Below are positions 47,498 to 55,767 of a stretch of DNA of 64,000 nucleotides, piece by piece. The stretch spans positions 313,645-377,644 of the forward strand of contig NZ_FOGB01000003.1 in the NCBI RefSeq assembly GCF_900111095.1. Reading direction: 5' to 3'. Both the position numbers and the translations under genes were made by a program. How positions within the stretch are numbered: position 1 is the stretch's first letter; every line of letters starts with the position of its first letter. The notes beneath the pieces were generated by a model, which saw only the letters and a program-made list of their open reading frames with translations, was not told the DNA's origin and did no database searches. Origin of the DNA: Amphritea atlantica (lineage in GTDB: Bacteria; Pseudomonadota; Gammaproteobacteria; Pseudomonadales; Balneatricaceae).

Positions 47498-48207
47498 ACC
47501 AACTCCTTTGCATGATTAAGATCACGCAATGAAATAACCTGGCTGAAGTGTGTTTCCAGTGAGCTGTCGTGACTAACAAACACCAGAGTACTTTCAGACA
47601 GATCACATTCACGAATCAACAGTTCAAGAAACGCGTTGCGGCTATCACTGTCCAGAGCAGAGGTTGGCTCATCTGCGATCACCAGTTCAGGACTGCCAAT
47701 CAATGCTCTGGCGGCAGCAACCCGCTGTTGCTGACCAATACTGAGCCGTGTCACCCCTCGACGGTGCAACGAATCACGGGGGATTCCCAGATGCTCAAGC
47801 AGCTGTGTCGCAGCGTTCTCAAGTGATCCATAGCGCTCCGTGGCCCGTGTATTACGCGCCATCGAAAAACGACAGGGCAGCATCACATTTTCCAGCACCG
47901 AAAGGTAAGGCAGCAGGTTAAACTGCTGAAATATGAGTCCAATATGATCAGCTCTGAAATTATCCCGCCAGGCACTCCCCTGGCTATGCAAAGCTTGTCC
48001 CAATACGCAGATACGCCCCTGCAAAGGGGTATGTATGCCAGCAATCAGGTTGAGCAGGGTACTTTTACCACTTCCTGAAGGACCTTTGACAAACACCCGC
48101 TCGGCAGCGGCAACGTTCAGCGCTGGAATATCCAGAACAGGCTGGCCCTCAGGCCAGCCAAAGACCACCTTATCCAGCTCAATAACAGCGTTCTTCATAT
48201 CATCCAT
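47494..48207 (-). CDS. ABC transporter ATP-binding protein (zinc-type operon)
   Basis: 237 aa. Walker A is GPSGSGKSTLL (near residue 40), the signature LSIGQQQRVAAARAL (about 155-169), Walker B ELVIADEPTSALD, and the H-loop VFVSHD. It belongs to the MacB/LolD-type ATPases that pair with FtsX permeases; the downstream permease gene overlaps by 4 bases. A second in-frame ATG three codons in (48198) is an equally possible start. The gene begins 3 bases after the stop of the ZrgA-like gene. Confidence 0.92.
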   Translation of the reverse strand: MDDMKNAVIELDKVVFGWPEGQPVLDIPALNVAAAERVFVKGPSGSGKSTLLNLIAGIHTPLQGRICVLGQALHSQGSAWRDNFRADHIGLIFQQFNLLPYLSVLENVMLPCRFSMARNTRATERYGSLENAATQLLEHLGIPRDSLHRRGVTRLSIGQQQRVAAARALIGSPELVIADEPTSALDSDSRNAFLELLIRECDLSESTLVFVSHDSSLETHFSQVISLRDLNHAKELV

Positions 48208-48210
48208 CGG

Positions 48211-48915
48211 TTAAAAGTTTAACCATTTGTTTTCATCATCCAGCTGCTGATAGCTCTGTCCGGCCGGACCAATTAACTGCACCTGAAGCTGGTGCATCTG
48301 TGGGTAATACTCAAACAGCTCAACAGAAAAACCCTTCAGCAATGCTGGAGACCCACAGTGAAACCGGTATGACAACATAAAGTCGCTGTGAGTATGCCCG
48401 TCATGCTGGTGACTCGCCTCATGATCGTGATCTGCCTCATGGTCGTGATCCGCCTCATGATCGTGATCTGCCTCATGATCGTGATCTGCCTCATGGTCGC
48501 GATCCGCTTCATGGCCGTGATCTGCTTCATGGTCGCGATCTGCTTCATGGTCGTGATCCGCCTCATGATCGTGATCCGCTTCATGATCATCATGACTGTC
48601 CACCATAGTCGTTTCAACGTCCGCCAGCTCTGTATGACAGGCAGAACCTTCTGGAAAGCCAAACAACTGCTCGGTCTTTTTCAACTGTGCAAGGGCTGAG
48701 GCCAGTGCCTGCTGTTGTTGTTCATCCGCAGGCGCATGCTCAAACCCTACAATATTAGCTGCTGGAGTTTTAATCTCAATCTGCAACTCACTGTCTTCTA
48801 AAACCACTGTCATGCTTGCTTTACCGTGCTCATGACTTTCATACTGACGCTCAATCCCCTCAGCGACTACAACCGGCGCAGCCAGTAATAGCAATACCCC
48901 ACCCAACAGTTTCAT
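48211..48915 (-). CDS. zrgA: DUF2796/ZrgA-like periplasmic protein with a histidine-rich repeat
   Basis: 234 aa from the ATG at 48915, with GAGG 8 bases upstream; a TTG at 48930 has none. A signal peptide ends near VVVAEG. The DUF2796 core is seen as YESHEHGKASMTVVLEDSEL and ANIVGFEHAP, ending in a small domain with FELFEYYP-like VELFEYYPQMHQLQVQL. Between them sit ten hexapeptides of the type DHEADH (48409-48588), about 30 histidines in all counting the tail, well suited to bind zinc. ZrgA proteins belong to a zinc-repressed ABC uptake system. A Zur box sits in front of the gene. Confidence 0.85.
   Translation of the reverse strand: MKLLGGVLLLLAAPVVVAEGIERQYESHEHGKASMTVVLEDSELQIEIKTPAANIVGFEHAPADEQQQQALASALAQLKKTEQLFGFPEGSACHTELADVETTMVDSHDDHEADHDHEADHDHEADRDHEADHGHEADRDHEADHDHEADHDHEADHDHEADHDHEASHQHDGHTHSDFMLSYRFHCGSPALLKGFSVELFEYYPQMHQLQVQLIGPAGQSYQQLDDENKWLNF
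48409..48588 (-). repeat. Ten 18-bp tandem repeats encoding DHEADH hexapeptides
   Basis: The 180-bp array inside the ZrgA-like gene is exactly ten 18-bp units. Most encode DHEADH; variants are DHEADR, GHEADR and the last DHEASH. Synonymous differences (cat/cac, gcg/gca, gac/gat) show that the array is old enough to have diverged, but it should still expand or shrink without shifting the frame. Confidence 0.9.
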
Positions 48916-48947
48916 CCGCCAAACCCTCAATATTTACGAAAACATAA

Positions 48948-48964
48948 ATGTTACAGTATAACAT
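48948..48964 (-). promoter_or_regulatory. Zur box in front of the zinc operon
   Basis: ATGTTACAGTATAACAT at 48948-48964 is a near-perfect palindrome with 14 of 16 arm positions symmetric. It agrees with the gammaproteobacterial Zur consensus core ATGTTATA-N-TATAACAT at all but two arm positions. On the minus strand it overlaps TATACT, a likely -10 box, so Zur with zinc would block transcription when zinc is plentiful. Confidence 0.8.
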
Positions 48965-49108
48965 AATATAAATACAGTAAACGTGGTTCTCAGACGCAAA
49001 AATGTCACGTAAAGCTCGCGCATGAGGCGAAGCATTTCTATACACATGAAAAAATAAATCCCGACGCCCAGGCAGCAGCAAGCAGCTTAAAGAGATACAA
49101 CAGAGGAG

Positions 49109-49134
49109 AAACCGGGCCAGAAAGGACCCGGTTG
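49109..49134 (-). terminator. Hairpin after the LplT-Aas fusion gene
   Basis: AACCGGG (49110-49116 on the plus strand) pairs with CCCGGTT (49127-49133) around a 10-base loop, 13 bases after the stop codon. The minus-strand tail TCTCC is short, so it is a weak terminator. Confidence 0.45.
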
Positions 49135-49146
49135 ATAAAACAGCTT

Positions 49147-52100
49147 TTAGCCTGAAACCAGCATTTGTTCGGCAAGCAGTTTTGCCGCCGGATAGTTGGT
49201 TTTACCACTGCCCAACAATGGGATCTCAGCAACCCGGAACACCTTCGCTGGCAACATCAGTGGCGGCACCCCCTGACTCGCGAGATGACTTCTGAAGCTT
49301 TGCGGATCGATATCCGCATCCACCAGCAACACAACCTGCTCACCTTTGCGTTCATCCGGCAGATTAATGGCCACCAGGGCGGACTCATCATCCGCAAGAT
49401 GTTTTCTGACCTCCTGTTCGACCGCCCCCAGGCTGACCATCTCTCCGCCTAACTTGGCAAATCGGGAGTAGCGATCGACGATTGTCAGGAAACCATCATC
49501 ATCCAGATGGCCCTTATCGCCGCTTTTATACCAGCGCAGGCCATCCATTTCGACAATCACCTCGGCGGTTTTCTCCGGATTATTCAGATAACCTTTCATA
49601 ATCTGGGTGCCTCCGATCAGAATCAGACCATCTTCCCCGGTTGGCAGTTCTTCCAGAGTTACCGGATCGACGATACGGAAAGTCGACCCCGGCAGTGCCA
49701 GCCCTACGGTACCAGGACGGGTACCCACCTGCACAAACCAACCGTCAACAGACAGATGGTCGGGCAGATTCACACTGGCAACCGGCGTCGTTTCAGTCGA
49801 ACCATACCCCTCAATAACCGGCACTCTGAAACGAGCTTCGAACGCCTGCTGCACCGCAGGATCGAGTCGCTCGGCGCCGGCAACCGCAACACGGATCGAT
49901 TGAAACATCAAAGGGTGAAGTTTTTTACTGCGGGTATAGAGGCGCAGAAAAGTGGAGGTGGCACAGATCATCGTTGCCCGGTACTTAGCCACCCCTTTGC
50001 CTATGTTCACAGCATCAGTCGGATCCGGATGACACACCACAGGCAAACCCTCTATCAAAGGCATAAAGGTGGTCACTGTCAGGCCGAAGGCGTGAAACAG
50101 CGGAAGCGTCGCCATAATGCAATCATCTTCACGGACATTCAAAACATCGGCGATCTGGCGCAGGTTTGCCAGAATATTCCGGTGGCTGAGCATCACCCCT
50201 TTAGGTGCGCCTTCACTACCGGAGGAGAATAAAATAGCGGCGGTATCATCCATCCTGGTACCCGCCCCCAGCCACCCCTGCAGCAGAGTAGCGGGCACCA
50301 CACTCAACAGAAACATTGTCACCAGGGCTTCCGCTTTACCTATGCCCGCCTTCAGGTCCTCCATGTAAATCACCTGGCGCCCCTCAAACAGCGCCTCGGT
50401 GCTGACTCCCCGGGCCTTCAGTTTAGAGACAAATTTATGGGCGGTGAGAATAGTTTCCACCTCGCCCTGCTCCAGCGCGGCCAACTGAGCAGGCTCACTG
50501 GCGGTAAAATTGATATTCACCAGTGTCCGACCGGCAAACAGCCCCGCCAGGTTAGCGATCGCACCGGCACTGGAGGTTGGCAGCAACACACCCAAACGCT
50601 GCCCAGGCGTCTGTTTCAAACGCTGACTGAAAAGCACCACGGCGGTCAGCAGGCGTCGATAACTCAGCGGCTCCCCCTGCACATCGCTGATCGCCATATC
50701 GGACATGGCACTTTTTGCTGTACGAATAAAGCTCTGCGGCAGCGGCTGAAAGGTCTGAGTGTAACGCTCCCAGGTATGTATCGACAGCTCAGAAACTTTC
50801 TTCTTCACCTCTGAAGCGCTGCTGTTCACCGGCATCGGCTGGCCATAGGCGACTATCACATCACGCTTCAGACCGCCCCGGCGAATCACCTTCATCTTAT
50901 CGGTGGAGCGGGAGAAACGGCTGCCCCATAATCCACGCAGATAGAAAGGCACAATCACCCCTTCAGCCTCTTCACAGGCCCGTTCAAACCCCTTTTTAAA
51001 CTCACCGATCTGACCGGTGTGACTGATTGCTCCTTCGGGGAACAGACAGACTACATGTCCGGCGCTGATCAGCTCACCAACTGCCTGCAATGCATCCCGG
51101 CTATGACCACTGGAGATCGGAATTACCCGATACATCGACAAAAACCATTTCAGATACCAGCGCTCGTAGATTGAGCGTTCCATGACAAAGTGGATATGAC
51201 GCGGGCAAGCCATCTGAATCATCGCCCAGTCCAGCCAACTGATATGGTTACCAAGCAACAGCACACCCTGGCCCGAACGCGGCAGATTCTCAAAGCCCAG
51301 CACCTGAAGATTGTATTTACGCTTTATCAGACCAGCCACCAGCACCCGCACCAGTGCCTGAGGCAACAACCGGATAGCAAACAACGCCCCCACAACCCCC
51401 AACAGTGCAAGCAACCAGAGCAGCCAGAGACCATCAATCCCAGCCCAGGCAAACAGTACCGTCAGTGACAGAAACCCCAGCATTGCGATGTTCTGAATAA
51501 AGTTGCTGCCCGCCAGCACCTTACCGGTCTCACCCCGACCAGCGTTAAACTGAATCAGTGCCTGCAGCGGTACATTCAGCAGCGCACCACTCAGGCCGAT
51601 AAGAAAAAACACCACTCCCTGATAGAACACCGAGGAAGCCTGCGGCAGTAACACCAGCCCGGCAGCCACACCCGCCGCCCCCAGTGGAATCAGGCCAATA
51701 TTGATATAGTGTGGCGACCAGCGGCCGGCCAGCACCGAACCGACCATAATACCAACACCCGCCAGCGCCATGGTCCCCTGGATAATAAAGGTGTTGTGGA
51801 TACCATGGTGGCTTTCAGCCACCGCAGGAAATACCGCCAGCATCACCTGACTTACCGACCAGAACAGCGCCACCCCGATGATTGAAAGCCAGATGGTTCG
51901 GTTATGGTAGATCATCGATAAATTGCGACTCAGCGTCTTACCGCTGCGGTAGGCCTGCCAGTCGTAGTGAACCTGATGGTCAGTATCGCGGGTTTGCGGC
52001 AACCGGTATGCCAGTATCAGCTCAAACACCGAGCCTATCACCAGCAACCAGCCTAATGGGGCGATCATCTCCAGGCTCTGCTCGGGTGATAGCTGAAACG

Positions 52101-52605
52101 CCCCGTTTACACGGATCTCAAACAGCAACGAAAATACCGCGATACCTGACAGAATCGCGACCATGGTCACCGCCTGAACCCAGCCATTACCTTCGGTAAT
52201 ATTCTCTTCCCCCACCAGCTCACGGATAAAGCCATATTTAGCCGGTGAGTAGAAGGCACTTTGCAGCGCAAGAATAAAGGTCAGCGCGAAGGCTGCGATA
52301 AACCAACCCTGAAAATAGCACAGGGTTATCAGCAGCGTTGCACCAACCGCAGCCCAGGCGGAATATTTCATCACCCGATTTTTCGGGTATTTATCTGCCA
52401 GGAACCCCGCAGGGGTAAATAACATAATGAACGGCAGCAGGATCAGCCCATTGACCACGGCCGTCAGAACGATCTGCAGATCACCGTCATACGCTTTGAA
52501 CAGCGTGTTCTGAATAATGATCTTATGACCCAGATCGACAAAGGCATTGATAAAGGCGATGGCAATAAACGCCAGAAAGCCATTGATACGAAGAAGTGCT
52601 GACAT
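49147..52605 (-). CDS. aas: LplT-Aas fusion: MFS flippase, acyltransferase and acyl-ACP synthetase
   Basis: 1152 aa from the ATG at 52605, where GGGAG lies 7 bases upstream. Three modules are joined. (1) About 1-415: a 12-helix MFS transporter like LplT, which flips lysophospholipid to the inner leaflet. (2) About 430-620: a PlsC acyltransferase with HISWLD (HX4D) and FPEG. (3) About 650-1150: an AMP-forming ligase with FSSGSEGAPKGVMLSH, YGSTET and the GDKGHLDDDG region. Together they re-acylate lysophosphatidylethanolamine with an activated fatty acid. Separate lplT and aas genes are usual in enterobacteria; the fusion is seen in other groups. Confidence 0.93.
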   Translation of the reverse strand: MSALLRINGFLAFIAIAFINAFVDLGHKIIIQNTLFKAYDGDLQIVLTAVVNGLILLPFIMLFTPAGFLADKYPKNRVMKYSAWAAVGATLLITLCYFQGWFIAAFALTFILALQSAFYSPAKYGFIRELVGEENITEGNGWVQAVTMVAILSGIAVFSLLFEIRVNGAFQLSPEQSLEMIAPLGWLLVIGSVFELILAYRLPQTRDTDHQVHYDWQAYRSGKTLSRNLSMIYHNRTIWLSIIGVALFWSVSQVMLAVFPAVAESHHGIHNTFIIQGTMALAGVGIMVGSVLAGRWSPHYINIGLIPLGAAGVAAGLVLLPQASSVFYQGVVFFLIGLSGALLNVPLQALIQFNAGRGETGKVLAGSNFIQNIAMLGFLSLTVLFAWAGIDGLWLLWLLALLGVVGALFAIRLLPQALVRVLVAGLIKRKYNLQVLGFENLPRSGQGVLLLGNHISWLDWAMIQMACPRHIHFVMERSIYERWYLKWFLSMYRVIPISSGHSRDALQAVGELISAGHVVCLFPEGAISHTGQIGEFKKGFERACEEAEGVIVPFYLRGLWGSRFSRSTDKMKVIRRGGLKRDVIVAYGQPMPVNSSASEVKKKVSELSIHTWERYTQTFQPLPQSFIRTAKSAMSDMAISDVQGEPLSYRRLLTAVVLFSQRLKQTPGQRLGVLLPTSSAGAIANLAGLFAGRTLVNINFTASEPAQLAALEQGEVETILTAHKFVSKLKARGVSTEALFEGRQVIYMEDLKAGIGKAEALVTMFLLSVVPATLLQGWLGAGTRMDDTAAILFSSGSEGAPKGVMLSHRNILANLRQIADVLNVREDDCIMATLPLFHAFGLTVTTFMPLIEGLPVVCHPDPTDAVNIGKGVAKYRATMICATSTFLRLYTRSKKLHPLMFQSIRVAVAGAERLDPAVQQAFEARFRVPVIEGYGSTETTPVASVNLPDHLSVDGWFVQVGTRPGTVGLALPGSTFRIVDPVTLEELPTGEDGLILIGGTQIMKGYLNNPEKTAEVIVEMDGLRWYKSGDKGHLDDDGFLTIVDRYSRFAKLGGEMVSLGAVEQEVRKHLADDESALVAINLPDERKGEQVVLLVDADIDPQSFRSHLASQGVPPLMLPAKVFRVAEIPLLGSGKTNYPAAKLLAEQMLVSG

Positions 52606-52606
52606 C

Positions 52607-52687
52607 CTACTCTCCCTGATAGAACGAATAAGCAACGGTAAATGCCGGTGACACGACCATTAGTGCTGAAAAGATAGCGCTGAGCAT
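52607..52687 (-). CDS. 26-residue hydrophobic ORF in front of the LplT-Aas gene
   Basis: A short minus-strand frame from the ATG at 52687 to the TAG at 52607-52609 encodes MLSAIFSALMVVSPAFTV then AYSFYQGE, a single potential transmembrane helix. GGGAGG stands 7 bases before the ATG, one of the strongest binding sites in the window. The stop codon is one base before the next ATG (TAGGATG), and the downstream ribosome binding site lies within the ORF's last codons. The two are therefore coupled. It may be a small membrane partner or a leader peptide. Confidence 0.6.
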   Translation of the reverse strand: MLSAIFSALMVVSPAFTVAYSFYQGE

Positions 52688-52824
52688 AATACAACCTCCC
52701 GATAAAATGATCGCTAAAGTATCTTTTTATCGTTAACGCAACACCAACTGCGCGCAAAGAGTATTAATTAATAATACCCAGGGTGGATATTTGCAGATCT
52801 GAGAGATTCAAACCTGTTACTAAC

Positions 52825-53919
52825 CTACTTCCTTGTCAGATATACCCCACACTCCAGATGATGGGTATAGGGAAACTGATCAAATAGCGCAAAACGGTGC
52901 AGGTCATGGGTCAGGGTCAGCTGCTTCAGATTCTGCTGCAGTGTTTCCGGGTTGCAGGAGATATAGACAATATTATCGTACTCAGCGACCTGCTTAACGG
53001 TTTCATCATCCAGACCACTACGTGGTGGGTCCACCAGAACAGTACTGAAATTATAATCAGCCAGATTAACACCACTCTGCTTCAGACGACGAAACTCGCG
53101 CACCCCCTGCAATGCCTGGGAAAACTCCTCGCTGGACATCCGCAGGATTTTCACATTATCAACCTGGTTAGCGGCAATATTATATTGCGCCGCATCCACA
53201 GAGACTTTAGCGATCTCAGTGGCAATCACCTTATCGAAGTTTTCTGCCAGCGCCATGGTAAAGTTGCCGTTACCACAGTACAGCTCCACCAGATCGCCAC
53301 CGGCGTCACGGGTAACATCCACAGCCCATTCCAGCATCTTAACGCACACCCCGCCATTGGGCTGAGTAAAACTGTTTTCGACCTGCTTGTAGATCAGTTC
53401 CCGGCCATCAACCCGCATTTTCTCCAGCGCATAATCCTGATCGAGAACGATCTTGGTTTTGCGGCTACGACCGATAAAATGGATACCGAAATGCTGTTTG
53501 AGTTTACGGGCTTCCTCAATCCAGGCGTCATCAAGGGGCTTATGATATAGCAGACTGACGATCAGTTCGCCGGACAGGGTGCTGAGAAAATCGACCTGAA
53601 ACAGGCGGCGACGCAGCAGTTCATTGGGGCGTAAATAGTCCAGCAGCTTAAACATCACCTGCTGAATCGGTTCAGATACCATGGGGCAGGATTCAAGCCG
53701 GCTGTGCTGATGCTTGTCCCCCGGCTTAAACATCACATAGTAAAGATCATCACCTTCGTGCCACACCCGAAACTCGGCGCGCTGGCGATAGGCGGTTGTG
53801 GCCGACTCAAACAGCTCAATGCCGGGTAGATTGAAGTCAGCAAACTGCTGTTCGATGTCAGTTTTTTTTTCGCTCAGCTGAGCATCATACTGGGACGGAT
53901 CAACAACAGGCAGCGCCAT
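52825..53919 (-). CDS. trmA: tRNA (uracil-5-)-methyltransferase
   Basis: 364 aa. It has no iron-sulfur TRAM extension, which separates it from RlmD-type rRNA enzymes and points to TrmA. Visible are [15 protein letters not shown] (SAM-binding loop), [13 protein letters not shown], and the nucleophilic Cys in [14 protein letters not shown]. The N-terminal half carries the RNA-binding region [19 protein letters not shown]. It methylates U54 of tRNA to ribothymidine. It reads in the same direction as the preceding HDOD gene, 90 bases after its stop. Confidence 0.96.
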   Translation of the reverse strand: MALPVVDPSQYDAQLSEKKTDIEQQFADFNLPGIELFESATTAYRQRAEFRVWHEGDDLYYVMFKPGDKHQHSRLESCPMVSEPIQQVMFKLLDYLRPNELLRRRLFQVDFLSTLSGELIVSLLYHKPLDDAWIEEARKLKQHFGIHFIGRSRKTKIVLDQDYALEKMRVDGRELIYKQVENSFTQPNGGVCVKMLEWAVDVTRDAGGDLVELYCGNGNFTMALAENFDKVIATEIAKVSVDAAQYNIAANQVDNVKILRMSSEEFSQALQGVREFRRLKQSGVNLADYNFSTVLVDPPRSGLDDETVKQVAEYDNIVYISCNPETLQQNLKQLTLTHDLHRFALFDQFPYTHHLECGVYLTRK

Positions 53920-54009
53920 CTAAACCTCGGAATATAGAATCAAAACAGGCCGCGCATTCTATCAGCCTGCCCCGATCACTCCAAGCTTTCACTGCTTATA
54001 GGAACCGGT

Positions 54010-55260
54010 TCAGAAACCATTCCCGGTTCCGGAATAGAGCTGTGCAGCAAAATCTTCAGACATCTGCTGCCAACGGGGAAGCTTATTCTGCAGCCCAAGA
54101 CGGGTCACATACTTCTCACTGATCTGGCTACTGATACGACAATCATTCACATTAACCACATCAGGCAGAATAGAGTCTGCCAGATGCACGGCGGTTAACG
54201 GGGTAAACTTTTCACTGGAGGTAGCGTTTGGATTAGAGTGATAAAGCACCGCCTCAACCACTTCCGGCGACAGGTTCCACAGTCCCAGCATATAGGCACC
54301 TACCTCCATATGAGTGACCCCCAGGCGAAGTTTTTCGATGGCATAGAGAGGATGATTCAACAGCGCAGCTTCCTGAAGCACCTCACTGTAATGCTCCGCT
54401 TCACGGGTAGCGATCACCAGCATACCGATATCCTGAAGCAGGGCAGCCAGAAACGCCTTATCGGCAATATCGGCACTCACCCGCTGTTCGCGACAGATCG
54501 CCCGGGCAAACCGGCCAACCACCATGCAGCGGTCAAAGAGGTTTTCGAACGAAAATCCAGACCAGTTTCTATCCTGCGGATAGTGTTCAAATATGCGCGA
54601 CACCAGAAACAGATCCCGAATCTGCCTGACCCCCAGAATCACCACCGCATCTTTGATTTTAAACACCTTACTACTGAGGGCAAAAAAAGCAGAATTCACC
54701 AGCTGCAGGATTTTCGCACTCATCGCCGGGTCCCGCTCGATGATAGCGGCGATATCCGCTGCACCAGTGGTATCAGACGCCAGCGCATCATTCAGGGCAA
54801 CATACACGCCCGGCAGGGATGGCAGCCTTTCAATCGCACCGACGTACTCCCTGACCACCGGCTTATTACTCGACTGAATCAGACGCAGACTCTGTCCTAC
54901 CTCATGAAACAGCTCGGTAACCCCAGAAGTGAACAGCAGCGAACGGTGACAAAGCTCTGACGCTTTGGCCACCTGATAATTCTGCAGGCCGTCATTCAGC
55001 ATGATCCGGATAACCCCCGGATATTTGGCGACCACTTTGCGCAACCAGTTATAACTAAACTCAAAATCGTCCTGACTCAGCTGAACAACAATCACCTGAT
55101 AATCCTGGCGACCAAGCATCTCCATCGCCTGTTCAGGAACCTTAGCCAGACTGATACTAACCCGGCCCTTCAGCTCTGCCGGCACATTGTTCAGATCAGC
55201 CAGCGGCTTACCGAGCCAGAGCACCGCAACTTTATCTTCCTTAAGAATATATTCGAACAT
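54010..55260 (-). CDS. HDOD-domain signalling protein with a degenerate receiver-like N-terminus
   Basis: 416 aa from the ATG at 55260, preceded by GGAGG. Residues 1-130 have a receiver-like alpha/beta fold (VAVLWLGKPLAD, QVIVVQLSQDD, VIRIMLND) but the phosphorylation residues are not convincing. Residues 140-350 are a HDOD domain (IERLPSLPGVYVALND, IIERDPAMSAKILQLVNSAF, GVRQIRDLFLV), a relative of HD phosphohydrolases that lacks the catalytic HD pair. HDOD proteins usually act as regulators of signalling or motility. Target unknown. Confidence 0.87.
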   Translation of the reverse strand: MFEYILKEDKVAVLWLGKPLADLNNVPAELKGRVSISLAKVPEQAMEMLGRQDYQVIVVQLSQDDFEFSYNWLRKVVAKYPGVIRIMLNDGLQNYQVAKASELCHRSLLFTSGVTELFHEVGQSLRLIQSSNKPVVREYVGAIERLPSLPGVYVALNDALASDTTGAADIAAIIERDPAMSAKILQLVNSAFFALSSKVFKIKDAVVILGVRQIRDLFLVSRIFEHYPQDRNWSGFSFENLFDRCMVVGRFARAICREQRVSADIADKAFLAALLQDIGMLVIATREAEHYSEVLQEAALLNHPLYAIEKLRLGVTHMEVGAYMLGLWNLSPEVVEAVLYHSNPNATSSEKFTPLTAVHLADSILPDVVNVNDCRISSQISEKYVTRLGLQNKLPRWQQMSEDFAAQLYSGTGNGF

Positions 55261-55767
55261 GACCCTCCATCTCCTCAATAGAGTGGCTACCCCACTCGTC
55301 TCCTTAACGTGCCATCTCCGGATCAGTGACCGGATGGAAACAGATCTGTGCAGTACTGCAACCTTTACTCAATTTAACCCATCACTGCAGCTACCTGCGA
55401 TGCTCTATGCGGCCCTAAAATCGTCTGAATAAGCTGATAAACATACCTTAGTATTTTCCGTATCAGACGCTCAAGGCACTGTCAGTAAAGGTTACAGTAT
55501 AGCTGTTAAATTACACCGTTAAGGCAACAACAATTATGCGATAAACCGTTACAGACTACTTTGTTCCTGAAACGTAACAAATGTTCCTTAACAGGTTGTA
55601 GCGTTATTTAAAAAAGCTGTCTACCGATTGTTACCCAGTATAGTTAACTTAAACCTGCGTGTTTGAATCATCACCGGATAAAAAAGATCGCCCTTCCTGG
55701 CTGTAATTTCAGTCAGTTAAGAGTAAAATTGCGCGCTTATCTCTGCAACCTAGACCTGCTCCGAATC
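55261..55767. other. 507-base divergent intergenic region before metG
   Basis: No gene is supported. Near the HDOD start, on the minus strand, GAGTGG (55292-55297 to 55281-55286) makes a 6-bp hairpin 20 bases before the binding site. A second imperfect stem is at 55312-55337 (CCATC-CCGG with CCGGATGG). The middle is AT-rich with ACAGTATAGCTGT, a small palindrome near 55495-55507. The rest holds the metG promoter and leader. Confidence 0.4.

Noticed and set aside
48388-48699. Plus-strand hydrophobic ORF with repeating MIVICLM-type peptides
   Set aside because: It is the reverse frame of the 18-bp His-repeat array, so its regularity is inherited from zrgA.
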